Shown: piece by piece, positions 17,586 through 26,261 of the stretch | Position numbering within the stretch: position 1 is the stretch's first letter | Layout of the letters: each line of letters opens with the position of its first letter | Assembly: GCF_035207705.1 (NCBI RefSeq) | Contig: NZ_CP128187.1 | Span: 2,604,001 to 2,668,000 of the forward strand | Length of the DNA stretch: 64,000 nt | DNA from: Maribacter sp. BPC-D8 | GTDB taxonomy: Bacteria; Bacteroidota; Bacteroidia; Flavobacteriales; Flavobacteriaceae | Reading direction: 5' to 3' | The notes under the pieces: model-generated | Database searches by the model: none | Told to the model about the DNA's origin: nothing | Seen by the model: the letters and a program-made list of their open reading frames with translations, nothing else | Position numbers and translations under genes: made by a program

Positions 17586-17956
17586 TTTTTAGGTCTTTTA
17601 TTTCCATAAACACTTTCACGTTGTGGATCATACACCATTATACCATGTTTTACAGCAATTTCTACAACTACATCAATTGTCTTTTGATAATCTGACCAAG
17701 AGATATTGAATACAATCCAATTGCCAAACTCACCTTTTCCGGTTTCATATAAAAAAGGACAATCGTCTATTTCTGTACCAAAATATTGAGGTTGAAGAAC
17801 CCCATATTCCGCTTCCATATCAGCAAAAAAAGGAGCTTCATCAAAAAACTCCATTGCAGTATGGTCTTTTTCATCCATTATAGCTTCATAGCATTCTTTA
17901 AGCATTGCTGTTTTTGTTCTGGTTGAACGTTTCCATAATACAATATCGTAACTCAT
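17582..17956 (-). CDS. Short hypothetical protein, MSYDI-type
   Basis: The 124-residue protein opens MSYDIVLWKRSTRTK, as in small immunity-locus proteins that begin with an MSYDxxxW strand, and contains FGNWIVFNISWSDY and GIMVYDPQ. The end overlaps the start of the leucine-rich gene by four bases, so both are cotranscribed. No further family assignment. Cytosolic. Confidence 0.6.
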   Translation of the reverse strand: MSYDIVLWKRSTRTKTAMLKECYEAIMDEKDHTAMEFFDEAPFFADMEAEYGVLQPQYFGTEIDDCPFLYETGKGEFGNWIVFNISWSDYQKTIDVVVEIAVKHGIMVYDPQRESVYGNKRPKK

Positions 17957-17970
17957 TTAATTTCTATTTT

Positions 17971-18513
17971 TTATTCATATGTGGTTTCCCCTATTCCACC
18001 AACCTTCACCACTTTATTATTCCTAATTTTAATTTCGAGTCCGTGCTCTTCATCAATATCATAGCAAAGCGGAATTACTATAGTTTGATTGTTAGAGATA
18101 ACGATTTTCTCGAGAATGCTATTCATATACTCAAAATGTTTCTCTTTGGTGTCTATGTTTAAAGGCTGATGAAACTCATTAGCTTCATCTTTTTTTATCT
18201 TTTGATTTTCAAAAATGACTTCGAAAGGCTTTTCATAATATTTTGCGTAAACTCTTACATAACGATTGAAAGCTGCTTCTTGAATATCTAGAATTATATT
18301 GTCTATGTCTGCTAAAAACTTCTTTAAAGTATCGGCATAAGCATTAAGTACTTGCTCATTCGGCATTTCTTCTATAGGTTCGAAATCTTCATCATACTCC
18401 ATTAGATTTACCTTAATACTTTCTTCAAAATACGGAATGCTTAGTTTTTCCTTCTGAAAAAACATATTCCAATTATCTACTATTATTTCACCAAAGTATT
18501 CGTGTTTCAACAT
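17971..18513 (-). CDS. DUF6985-type protein, candidate immunity protein
   Basis: The 180-residue acidic protein starts MLKHEYFGEIIVDNWNMFFQ and has a long helical middle (NAYADTLKKFLADIDNIILD), followed by IVISNNQTIVIPLCYDIDEE and HGLEIKIRNNKVVKVGG. The layout matches DUF6985 and pairs with the gene at 16126-16575 as a divergent paralogue. It sits 14 bp upstream of the MSYDI gene. Function inferred from family and context. Confidence 0.68.
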   Translation of the reverse strand: MLKHEYFGEIIVDNWNMFFQKEKLSIPYFEESIKVNLMEYDEDFEPIEEMPNEQVLNAYADTLKKFLADIDNIILDIQEAAFNRYVRVYAKYYEKPFEVIFENQKIKKDEANEFHQPLNIDTKEKHFEYMNSILEKIVISNNQTIVIPLCYDIDEEHGLEIKIRNNKVVKVGGIGETTYE

Positions 18514-18651
18514 ATTCTTCTGTCTAAAAAATTAGCTTCTATCTTATCAAATTCAACGTTTACACATGTGCTTTGTTGTGTAATAGAATATCTAATTCAA
18601 ACATCTTTAATTTTCGTAAAAATTATTAATTGAAGATGGATATACATTCAC

Positions 18652-19371
18652 TTACTTTTCCATTAATGATATCAATGACTCAACCCCATCTCCATTCTCT
18701 TTAATCTTTTTCAGTTCTTCTGAATAAGGAAAAACAGAAAGGTCAAATTTAAAAGCAGGTAGGTTAATACTGATTTTTTTAATGAGATAATCATTTAAAT
18801 CGGCATCTGTTTTTTTTCCTTCTAGATAACTTTTAAGGAAGTAATACATGCTCTTTTTTTCTTTTTCAAGAAGTAAGTTTAAGGCAATTACAAATTCACC
18901 ATATTGTAATTTATTACTAGCGGTAATGAGACCACTTGCCTTAGTGTAAAAAATACTATCTAAATTCTTATAATACTTTGGAAGAAAGAAAAGGCAAAAA
19001 TATTCAATGCTTCTATTTTCAAATACGCCACTAGTTGTTTCACCACAATCACCATTATGCCAACACGCCCAATTAATAAATTCTTCTGTGGTTAATTCTT
19101 TAGACTGGTAACTTTCAATGCAGTGTAAAAGTCCTGGTACTGTGGCTGCAGTATCTTTTGCGTATTCTTTATATTCTGCCCAATCAAAATAATATTGCTC
19201 ATCGTATTCTCTGATAGATTCTTCGAAGTCATTAATAAAATCTGACCACTCTGAAATCGGTTTTATTTCAAAAACAGGACTAACCACTTCAATGATTTCG
19301 TTTTTTGTTTTAGTTCCTTGCCACCAACTTATTAGTAGGTTGAGGAAGAATTCATATTCTTTTTTAGCCAT
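18652..19371 (-). CDS. Hypothetical helical protein in immunity array
   Basis: The 239-residue protein is helical, with conserved-looking EFINWACWHNGDCGE and ILKSYLEGKK-type segments, and no signal peptide or membrane helix. No domain recognised. The upstream SUKH gene ends at 19373, one base before this gene's start, so it is translationally coupled with it. It could be an immunity partner or a second subunit for that gene; this is inference. Confidence 0.58.
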   Translation of the reverse strand: MAKKEYEFFLNLLISWWQGTKTKNEIIEVVSPVFEIKPISEWSDFINDFEESIREYDEQYYFDWAEYKEYAKDTAATVPGLLHCIESYQSKELTTEEFINWACWHNGDCGETTSGVFENRSIEYFCLFFLPKYYKNLDSIFYTKASGLITASNKLQYGEFVIALNLLLEKEKKSMYYFLKSYLEGKKTDADLNDYLIKKISINLPAFKFDLSVFPYSEELKKIKENGDGVESLISLMEK

Positions 19372-19372
19372 T

Positions 19373-19867
19373 TTATTTTTTCAAATTATTCATATACTCC
19401 TCTGCTTCGTAAGCATCAATAGGGAAATTTTCTTCGGTCACTTTTTTATAATAGAACTCACCTAAGCTTAGACCAAGGTCAATAAAAATAGCATCTAAAT
19501 CTTCTATGGTATCACCTTCCCATAACTCGTCGTGAAAAACATACCCCATTTTCATGGTTTTAAAATTCAACACAATCGGATCTCCGTTCATACCAGCACC
19601 TACAATCAATAAATTATACTTAAAGATCTCTTTATTTATTTCTTCTAAATTCTCAGACCTCATATCATTTACGCGAGAAAAATAGATACCGTCAAAATCT
19701 ATACCCTGCATAAATGAAAACTCTTTTAAGAAATCAATTAGCTCTGCAGATAATCCAATACTTTTAAAAAAATCAAGCGTTTTATCTGTCACTTTTATTA
19801 TTTTCTTGGTGGAACCAATTCCAATAATATCTAAAGATTTTTCAAATAATAATTTATCAAATTCCAT
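19373..19867 (-). CDS. SUKH (SMI1/KNR4) domain protein, candidate immunity protein
   Basis: The 164-residue protein has GLSAELIDFLKEFSFMQGID as its SUKH helix, LLIVGAGMNGDPIVLNFKTM in the core (the GDPI strand is typical), and KVTEENFPIDAYEAEEYMNN at the end. Cytosolic and acidic. It is adjacent, with one-base spacing, to the helical gene downstream at 18652-19371. Confidence 0.82.
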   Translation of the reverse strand: MEFDKLLFEKSLDIIGIGSTKKIIKVTDKTLDFFKSIGLSAELIDFLKEFSFMQGIDFDGIYFSRVNDMRSENLEEINKEIFKYNLLIVGAGMNGDPIVLNFKTMKMGYVFHDELWEGDTIEDLDAIFIDLGLSLGEFYYKKVTEENFPIDAYEAEEYMNNLKK

Positions 19868-19920
19868 TACATTTATTTTCAGACTAGTTGTTGTATTTTA
19901 TAGTCGCAGCATTATATAAG

Positions 19921-20601
19921 CTATAGTTTATGGGCATAACCAATTTCATCTAAATCAGATATCAGTTGTTCAAAATCTTCTAATTCAGGGTTTATTTTAA
20001 GAACCATATCTTTTGTTATTACGGTTCCGTCATAAATATGCTCAACAAGTTCTAATGCTAATTCGCTATCCTCAAAATTCTCTTCATAATATTCCTCTGC
20101 CCAATTCTTATATGTCAAAGGGTTTCCGTCTAACAATTGTAGCAAGTCACCAGAACCATCTTTGTAATCGTCATCTGGCAATTTCACATTTCCTATTTTC
20201 CAATTGTCATCGGTTTCGGTTTGCCAAATACAGAATGTTGTGCCGATACTCTTAACCGGTTCTCCAAATACAAAATCGTTAAATACAGCCGGTAATTCAT
20301 CAACAACACCTACTGGTATATCTTGTTTTGAATCTTTTTGCCAACCATTCATTTTGCTTTCGTGGGCAAACCCGTTTATACAAGTTCCATTTTCTCCAAA
20401 ACTTATTAGAACCTGGTCACCTTCTCCATTTCTCATTTCGCAAAACTCTTCATTCTCGCTCCATTCTTTTTGAAAAGAATAGTATCTAAATTCCCAATCT
20501 TGGCAGATGATCGCTTCTAAAGCAGCTATTGATTTACAAATCTTTTTTAATTCAGTTGGGTTTGGAAGTAGGTTTAGATTTTCAGTAGAAAGTTGATTCA
20601 T
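19921..20601 (-). CDS. Acidic hypothetical protein in immunity array
   Basis: The 226-residue acidic protein contains EMRNGEGDQVLISFGENGTC and a WQTETDDNWKIGNVKLPDDD segment, then a helical C-terminus with VLKINPELEDFEQLISDLDE. No signal peptide. I recognise the sequence type from immunity-gene neighbourhoods (strand-rich core with an acidic helix at the end), but not a named family. Same strand, 39 bp from the lipoprotein gene upstream. Confidence 0.55.
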   Translation of the reverse strand: MNQLSTENLNLLPNPTELKKICKSIAALEAIICQDWEFRYYSFQKEWSENEEFCEMRNGEGDQVLISFGENGTCINGFAHESKMNGWQKDSKQDIPVGVVDELPAVFNDFVFGEPVKSIGTTFCIWQTETDDNWKIGNVKLPDDDYKDGSGDLLQLLDGNPLTYKNWAEEYYEENFEDSELALELVEHIYDGTVITKDMVLKINPELEDFEQLISDLDEIGYAHKL

Positions 20602-20639
20602 TTAAGTGATGTATTTGGGTTTTTAGCTAATAGGCTTCT

Positions 20640-21317
20640 TTATTCATCAGTTTTAATTCTAACTAAAATAGCTATTCCTGTAATGAATGAATTACGAACT
20701 ATAAATTTTTCTATTGCGTATTCATAAGTTCTTTCTTTTAAGAAAAATAGCGCCTTTTTTAATTCATCGTCAATACTAGATTCTTTGAGAAAATCATCTA
20801 TTTCTAAATAGCTTATTTGCTCTTTACCATATTTACTTTCATACTCTTTAGGCAAAGTTGTTTTAAAATCTTTATACAAAAACGTGCTTTCAAATTGCAA
20901 TGAACCTAAATTTTTCAGTTTAAAATCTTCTTGAATAATTGGAATACTATTTTTAAGATATTCTAAAGCTGTGGAAAAATACATTTCTTCTGAGTGTCTA
21001 ATATCTATATGAAAAATAGGGGTACTACCATCCATTAAATATTCTCTAGCTTGAATTTTAAGGTCAAGGGTATCTTTATTTGTCATCCATACATATGAAA
21101 ATGACCTTAAAGTAAAACTATCATAATCTTCTATCTTATCAACTTGCTTGACTATAATTGTATCGCCGTTTTTTATGATTTGACTAGGAGGCTTTTTAGC
21201 TTTATCAACCCCATTCTCATATGGCGCTTTTATTACCTGCTGATATTTTTCATCGTTTTTATTCTTACAGCTAGTGAAGAATGAAATCATTAGTAGAATT
21301 AAAAAGATGTATTTCAT
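20640..21317 (-). CDS. Lipoprotein, unknown function
   Basis: The N-terminus FLILLMISFFTSCKNKND is a lipoprotein signal with the lipid Cys at about residue 17. The mature 208 residues have mixed strands and helices with no recognised motif. It could lie in the outer membrane or the periplasm. Several lipoproteins occur in this array (20640, 22068, 25320), and they might act as periplasmic immunity factors, but this is context only. Confidence 0.6.
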   Translation of the reverse strand: MKYIFLILLMISFFTSCKNKNDEKYQQVIKAPYENGVDKAKKPPSQIIKNGDTIIVKQVDKIEDYDSFTLRSFSYVWMTNKDTLDLKIQAREYLMDGSTPIFHIDIRHSEEMYFSTALEYLKNSIPIIQEDFKLKNLGSLQFESTFLYKDFKTTLPKEYESKYGKEQISYLEIDDFLKESSIDDELKKALFFLKERTYEYAIEKFIVRNSFITGIAILVRIKTDE

Positions 21318-21430
21318 TTTGTAATTACCGTCAAAAGTTATTTACACGTATAGTTGCAGTTTTTGCGAACATTTCTCGAAGAAGAATCAGACTATACAAA
21401 CATTATTTAAGCATTAAACTACACTAATTT

Positions 21431-21877
21431 TCATACATTATTAAACTTGCTTTTGTCGTATGTTTTAAAAGTTAATGCGATAATGTCTTCGGGTAAATCC
21501 CAGTATTGTTGGTCAAGCTTATCTATTAATTTCATTTCTTTTTTAGAAATTAAATCATATAAATCTTGGTAAGTAGTTAGTCTTTTATCATCCTTATATT
21601 TTTCAATAATCTCATAAGAAGATTCGATAATCGCTAGGCATTTAACTGCTCCCATTTTTTTCAGACATCTCACGGCATTATCATAACATTCAACACCCCA
21701 ATTTGTAAAAAACTGTAAAAAACCACCATTATGAATATCCATTTCTAACTTCCACAAAGAAGCCAATTCCTGTTCTTCATCATCTAATTTTTTCCAATCA
21801 TTATTATTATCATTTAATTTGGTGACAAATTGAGATGTAAAGTCAAACCATTCATTTTCAGCATTAGATACACTCAT
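21431..21877 (-). CDS. DUF4375 (DMP19-like) protein, candidate immunity protein
   Basis: The 148-residue protein has the family core SLWKLEMDIHNGGFLQFFTN and ends ILKLIDKLDQQYWDLPEDI-like (KLIDKLDQQYWDLPEDIIAL seen). It is the full-length relative of the broken copy at 24493-24700, with which its C-terminal 70 residues match well, and a more distant paralogue of the gene at 6924-7358. Cytosolic. Confidence 0.82.
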   Translation of the reverse strand: MSVSNAENEWFDFTSQFVTKLNDNNNDWKKLDDEEQELASLWKLEMDIHNGGFLQFFTNWGVECYDNAVRCLKKMGAVKCLAIIESSYEIIEKYKDDKRLTTYQDLYDLISKKEMKLIDKLDQQYWDLPEDIIALTFKTYDKSKFNNV

Positions 21878-22067
21878 AATATTTTAGATTAAGCAAAACT
21901 GTTTTTTTACATAGATTTATCGGAAAAAATAAGGAAATCATTCCGAATAAGAGATATGTTTTCTTTCTTGAACTATTATGCATTAATATAAAATTATAAA
22001 TATTAATCTATAAACAATTGCTCAAGCGAGATTTAATGAATGAGACCTGTAGCATTACCTTGCGATG

Positions 22068-22652
22068 CTAAAATTGTATAGGGATGTTTAAATAGTCTAA
22101 TTGATCGTTTTTTGGATTCGTGTAATTGAGATGAATAAAACCTTTTAAACTATCCGAGATTTTTTCGCTGTACATACCTAAGTTTAATTCTGTGTTGGGT
22201 ATGTTAAAAACATTTTTATCATTTCTAGTATGAGAAAAGACAGAATCTTTAAATATTTTTTCTCTAATCGTGCCGTCTAAGGTTACATTATAAGCCATAT
22301 ATAACTTATAGCTCTCACTACTTCTACTACTTACAGTTCTGTTTTTTACAGGTTCGTATGTAAGTTGATTATTTACATATTCAAACAGTTTAGGTCCAAT
22401 CATGCTGTAGATATTCCCTCCAGACTGACTATATGCCATCTTTGTAAACTTAACTGATTGGTGATTGCTGTTATTGATTTCTATCGCCATAGGTACCATA
22501 AGTAATACTCGTGTACTATCGCTATAATTTTTAATTATCAGAATTTTTAGCGGGTCATCTTGTATGTTATAGATAGTCGACAATTTGGCATCTTGAAAAA
22601 CACAAGATGCACAAAATAGAAGTAATAGTATATAGCCCAAATTTCTTCTCAT
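22068..22652 (-). CDS. Lipoprotein, unknown function
   Basis: The start LGYILLLLFCASCVFQDAKL is a lipoprotein signal (lipid Cys near residue 17). The mature part is beta-rich, with MAIEINNSNHQSVKFTKMAY and SEKISDSLKGFIHLNYTNPK, and no recognised domain. It follows a 200-bp spacer after the DUF4375 gene. The gene upstream of its start is separated by the 22812-22849 terminator, so this lipoprotein begins a new transcript. Confidence 0.6.
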   Translation of the reverse strand: MRRNLGYILLLLFCASCVFQDAKLSTIYNIQDDPLKILIIKNYSDSTRVLLMVPMAIEINNSNHQSVKFTKMAYSQSGGNIYSMIGPKLFEYVNNQLTYEPVKNRTVSSRSSESYKLYMAYNVTLDGTIREKIFKDSVFSHTRNDKNVFNIPNTELNLGMYSEKISDSLKGFIHLNYTNPKNDQLDYLNIPIQF

Positions 22653-22811
22653 AATTCTATTTTACAAAAATTGAATTAATAACCAATAAAGATTAAAAGT
22701 GTATTTCACTTTTGATAATAACGTAAATCATTCTGAAGTATTTCGAAAACCATATCATCCTCATAAAATTATCAATATTTTAAAGCCTCGACAAGGCTCA
22801 TTCGTTTAAAA

Positions 22812-22849
22812 AAAACTCAAAGAATCTGATTTCAGATTCTTTGAGTTTT
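22812..22849. terminator. Strong intrinsic terminator inside the array
   Basis: A perfect 18-bp inverted repeat with a 2-base loop (arms 22812-22829 and 22832-22849) lies between the propeller gene and the lipoprotein gene. A runs on the left and T runs on the right make it usable in either direction. It splits the array into two or more transcripts. Confidence 0.85.
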
Positions 22850-22915
22850 GAATGGCAGTGTCTTAGGTTAGAGAAGAATTTGGTTGATTTTATCTCTGTT
22901 TTTTGTCAGGGTACG

Positions 22916-24358
22916 TTATTCTGCGTTCAGTTTTATCAATCCTGCAAATGTCGCAGCCCAAATTATTCCGTTTTTATCTTTTGTTAGTTGCATTACGTGA
23001 ATACTTGGGACATTAGAATTTTCATTTGTATAGGTTTCCCATTTATCATTTGTAATATCATACTTTATAAGTCCAACACTATTTAGCGCAATCCATAAAA
23101 TATTCTTGTCCTCATCCAAAAGGAAGTTGTTAATATCATTAACTGTAAATAGTTTAGAGTTTTTAGGTCTTATTGATTCCCATTGTCCATTAGTTCTTAA
23201 AATAAACATACCTCCTTTTGACTTATCATCATTATTATAAAGATCAAACCAAAGATTACCAAACTTGTCTTCGTGCATTTGTGAAATAGCTCCTTCTTTT
23301 AAAGGTGATTTAGAGTTATTAAAATCTGTTGTATTATCGTTATCTATTCTAATATTACCATCATAAGTTCCAATCCATAATCTTTCTTTACTGTCTACGA
23401 AAACTCCGGAAGCTTTGTTAGAAGGGAGTTTAGAATTCGAAGTATCAATTATTGACCAACTATTACCATCGTATTTGACCACTCCTTTAGAAGACGTCAG
23501 AAATAAATTGTTTTTCTTGTCGACATGAATTTTTCTCATCCAACCAATTGGTGAATTCAAAGAGTCAAAAACTGTCCAATTTTTATTGTCGAACTTGTAA
23601 AGTTCATAGCCACCAAAAAACCACTTATTATTTAGTTGGTCAACTGCTCCGCCTCGTATTGAAGATGTTTGGTTCTCATTATATTTGGTTGGTCTTAGTT
23701 TAGAGTTATTAGAATTAATTATTTCGATATTTTCTCCTTTCATAACTGCAATACCATTATCAGTTCCAACCCAAAGTGTGTTGTTTTTATCTGTTAATAC
23801 TACTCTTGACATATCCCAAGGTAATTTTGAATTACTTTGATTGTAAACTGTCCAACTTTCAGAAAGTTTTGATTCTCTCGTACCTTTAATATCTGAAGTT
23901 CCGACCGATTTCATATTCGATTGATTCTTACTATCAAAGTTTCTTCTTCTTATCACTAATTTTCCATCCTCGAAGATTAAGAGTAACGAAACCGAAGCTG
24001 ATTCCGCTTTTCCTTTAGTAATCGCAGGTAACCAATTATTTGTGTTGTTAATTCCTGTTTGTAATTTTATTTTTGAGGATTTCACGTTTGTCTCATTTTG
24101 TGCGCTTAAAAGACAAGGTTTCCCTATTGAATCTATTAGAATCTGGACAGCAATTGAACCTTTTATTTTTTTTAATGACTTTTCGTTGAGACTGGATAGA
24201 AAATCAGTCACAAAATCTATTGGTGGTTCAGCTTTAGTGTCTCCACAATCCAAACAAAATCTACTCAATTTACATTCATCATATTTTTCAGTATACAAAT
24301 GTTGTCCAAATGCAAAATTGACGATGAATAATCCTATGGTTAATGTTATGTACTTCAT
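22916..24358 (-). CDS. Secreted two-component-regulator-propeller protein with TonB-like N-terminal domain
   Basis: The 480-residue protein has a signal peptide (LTIGLFIVNFAFGQ). Residues about 25-130 include SIAVQILIDSIGKPCLLSAQ and a later KGKAESASVSLLLIFEDGKL, resembling the TonB C-terminal fold seen in energy-transducer-like Bacteroidota proteins. From about residue 165, regularly spaced reg_prop beta-blades follow (LTDKNNTLWVGTDNGIAVM, VDSKERLWIGTYDGNI, DKFGNLWFDLY, DKNGIIWAATFAGL). Such propellers normally sense in hybrid two-component receptors, but here no kinase follows. Probably periplasmic or outer-membrane facing. The function is unknown. Confidence 0.75.
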   Translation of the reverse strand: MKYITLTIGLFIVNFAFGQHLYTEKYDECKLSRFCLDCGDTKAEPPIDFVTDFLSSLNEKSLKKIKGSIAVQILIDSIGKPCLLSAQNETNVKSSKIKLQTGINNTNNWLPAITKGKAESASVSLLLIFEDGKLVIRRRNFDSKNQSNMKSVGTSDIKGTRESKLSESWTVYNQSNSKLPWDMSRVVLTDKNNTLWVGTDNGIAVMKGENIEIINSNNSKLRPTKYNENQTSSIRGGAVDQLNNKWFFGGYELYKFDNKNWTVFDSLNSPIGWMRKIHVDKKNNLFLTSSKGVVKYDGNSWSIIDTSNSKLPSNKASGVFVDSKERLWIGTYDGNIRIDNDNTTDFNNSKSPLKEGAISQMHEDKFGNLWFDLYNNDDKSKGGMFILRTNGQWESIRPKNSKLFTVNDINNFLLDEDKNILWIALNSVGLIKYDITNDKWETYTNENSNVPSIHVMQLTKDKNGIIWAATFAGLIKLNAE

Positions 24359-24492
24359 TTTTTTCTAATGTGCCCTAATGATTATATATAAGTAGTTGCT
24401 GGTTTGTGTGCGAGGATTTTTCGCAATAAACTCAGCCGTTACAAACACGTAACAATCTTTGATTAAAAACTATACTGGGTAATTATTTTTAT

Positions 24493-24700
24493 ACATAATT
24501 AAACTTATTTATATCGTATATTTTAAAACATTATTGCTATAATGTCTTGAACTGAATCCCAGTATTGTTGGTCAAGTTTATCAATTAATTTAATTTCTTT
24601 TTCAGAAATCAAATCATTCATCTTGGCATATAATTAGTCTTTTATTTTCCTTAAATTTTTCAATAAGAAGATTTGATAATAATTAAGCATTTAACGGCTA
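24493..24700 (-). pseudogene. Decayed DUF4375 gene fragment
   Basis: Reading the minus strand, scattered frames give NDLISEKEIKLIDKLDQQYW, then DSVQDIIAIMF, which match YDLISKKEMKLIDKLDQQYW of the intact gene at 21431-21877. Upstream pieces give AVKCLIIIKSSY against AVKCLAIIESSY. Stops and frame shifts interrupt it and the N-terminal half with the NGGF core is missing, so the copy is dead. It lies in a 386-bp gap with no intact gene. Confidence 0.8.
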
Positions 24701-24744
24701 TTTAAAAAGCACATTTATATACTATAATTAGTCATACCATCTTT

Positions 24745-25350
24745 TTACGGTAGAAATTTTACAACATGTTGATTTAAATAAATATCATCTAAAGCATAAA
24801 TTTTTCTATTTTTTAAGGATATACTTGGTGAAAATACTTTGATTGAATCAAAAACATTATTGACCGACACAGCTATTAGCTCTGTACAATATAACTCATC
24901 GTCATTCTCGCTATTGAATTCTAAATCGAAAGGCGTTTTAGCTTTATAATATTTTTTTACTTCATCTAAAATTTTCTCCTTTATTGAATTTGAAAATTTC
25001 AGTTCAAAATAATCATACGTTTTTATACCTTTAACAAAAGAATTGAAATTTTCTTTTTTTACCAATCCCACACCAGTAAACTCACTTGCGTCTGAATGAT
25101 ATACAAATAAACTATCATTTTCAATGGATAGCATTCCTATATGAGAATACTTCTTTTCCTTTGATCCATAATTCTTAAAGTATTTAGAAAAATAACCATT
25201 GCCTAATCGACAAATGAGCAGTCCGCTTTCTAATTTATCAGGAATAAAACTTTCAGAGGAAATGATTTTTTCAGATCGTTCTTGACAAGCATAAAATATC
25301 GTTAAAGTAATTAAAAAGATTATTTTTTTGACTCTATATGAACAAGCCAT
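24745..25350 (-). CDS. YiiX/YebB-like permuted papain (NlpC/P60) hydrolase, lipoprotein
   Basis: The 201-residue protein has a signal of lipoprotein type (IFLITLTIFYACQERSEK). The mature part has KLESGLLICRLGNGYFSKYF, KKYSHIGMLSIENDS and DDELYCTELIAVSVN; the YSHIGM His and the YCTELI Cys are the catalytic pair expected in YiiX_YebB permuted papain-like proteins. Such enzymes cut peptide or acyl bonds in the envelope. The start ATG at 25348-25350 overlaps the previous gene by 31 bp and no later Met is near, so the overlap looks real. The role in this array is uncertain: enzyme, or toxin-derived. Confidence 0.72.
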   Translation of the reverse strand: MACSYRVKKIIFLITLTIFYACQERSEKIISSESFIPDKLESGLLICRLGNGYFSKYFKNYGSKEKKYSHIGMLSIENDSLFVYHSDASEFTGVGLVKKENFNSFVKGIKTYDYFELKFSNSIKEKILDEVKKYYKAKTPFDLEFNSENDDELYCTELIAVSVNNVFDSIKVFSPSISLKNRKIYALDDIYLNQHVVKFLP

Positions 25351-25661
25351 TCCCCATCTATTTTGACAAGTTCACAATCATTTTCCTTCCCTTTTTCATC
25401 TATAAAAGTTACCCAAGCTCTATTGTCAACTATAGAGTCTTTAACAAATTTAAATTTAAAATCAGGCTCTATGGGCAAACTTCCTAAACTACTAGCAAAA
25501 TCAAGTAATTTACCTGTTGATTCTGTAGCGTATTTCTTGGCTTCTTCAATTTTACCTTTTGACATATTTTCTGTAAAATTCTTAGCGGCACTTTTAGGAC
25601 CACCCGAAGAACAAGAAGTCAAAATAAAAGCCAGCAATAAGGTGGTAATTATCTTTTTCAT
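25320..25661 (-). CDS. Small lipoprotein (DUF4878-like)
   Basis: The 113-residue lipoprotein has signal LLLAFILTSCSSGGPKS with the lipid Cys at about residue 17. The mature part AAKNFTENMSKGKIEEAKKY, later RAWVTFIDEKGKENDCELVK and DGEWLVHIE, reads like an NTF2-like DUF4878 domain: conserved helix, then three strands. It overlaps the next gene by 31 bp. Function unknown; it is envelope-located. Confidence 0.72.
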   Translation of the reverse strand: MKKIITTLLLAFILTSCSSGGPKSAAKNFTENMSKGKIEEAKKYATESTGKLLDFASSLGSLPIEPDFKFKFVKDSIVDNRAWVTFIDEKGKENDCELVKIDGEWLVHIESKK

Positions 25662-25697
25662 AAATTCTAATTTTATTAAGTTTATAGTTTATTTAAT

Positions 25698-26261
25698 TTA
25701 CTTCCAAATTACATTTAGGTTTTTAAACACAACATTTATCGGGTCTTTTTTATAGCCTACATTTGAATAGAAATACACTGTTAGTGCTTTAAGTATTGGT
25801 GGTGCATCAGATATTGGGTCGAGTTCAATATTGAATTTTACAGGAACATCTTTAAGTAATTTAGAAATTTTTGCAACATCTCCGAACTTAACTTTATAAG
25901 AATTAATTCCATTTCCTTTTGGGTCAAAAGCATTAGCTTTTTGACCTTGGATCGACCTCACAACTCCATTATTTATCAAAATTCCTTCGATAATAATTTT
26001 TCCTGTATCCAAATCACCTTCTACAAGATTAATCTTAAAGGAAACATCCTTTTCATCTTTAGATATTTTTGAATCGATTAAATCCAAAGTTTCTTTCAAG
26101 TAATTTACTTCCCCTTCAAGCTTAGAGATAGTTTCTTTTTTAATCACAATTTCTGCCTTGAGTTTCTGGTTTTCAGATTCCAATTCTTTGGTGTCTATTT
26201 GACCAAATGCGCTTGAAATAAACAAAAGAGTTAGAATGCTTAAAAGTTGAAGTTTTTTCAT
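25698..26261 (-). CDS. Secreted coiled-coil protein, unknown
   Basis: The start is taken at the ATG at 26259-26261, which gives a clean signal peptide MKKLQLLSILTLLFISSAFG; a longer frame from 26348 would add 29 residues with no signal. The mature protein has a heptad coiled coil (ELESENQKLKAEIVIKKETI, then SKLEGEVNYLKETLDLIDSK) followed by a beta-rich domain (FKINLVEGDLDTGKIIIEGI). No family recognised. It is the promoter-proximal gene of the array's last transcript. Confidence 0.65.
   Translation of the reverse strand: MKKLQLLSILTLLFISSAFGQIDTKELESENQKLKAEIVIKKETISKLEGEVNYLKETLDLIDSKISKDEKDVSFKINLVEGDLDTGKIIIEGILINNGVVRSIQGQKANAFDPKGNGINSYKVKFGDVAKISKLLKDVPVKFNIELDPISDAPPILKALTVYFYSNVGYKKDPINVVFKNLNVIWK

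Noticed and set aside
6924..26261. A classical toxin-antitoxin or polymorphic toxin (Rhs, CdiA-like) locus
   Set aside because: No gene over 500 residues with a repeat-rich or secreted toxin layout, no RHS repeats and no toxin domain was found; only immunity-type families are visible.
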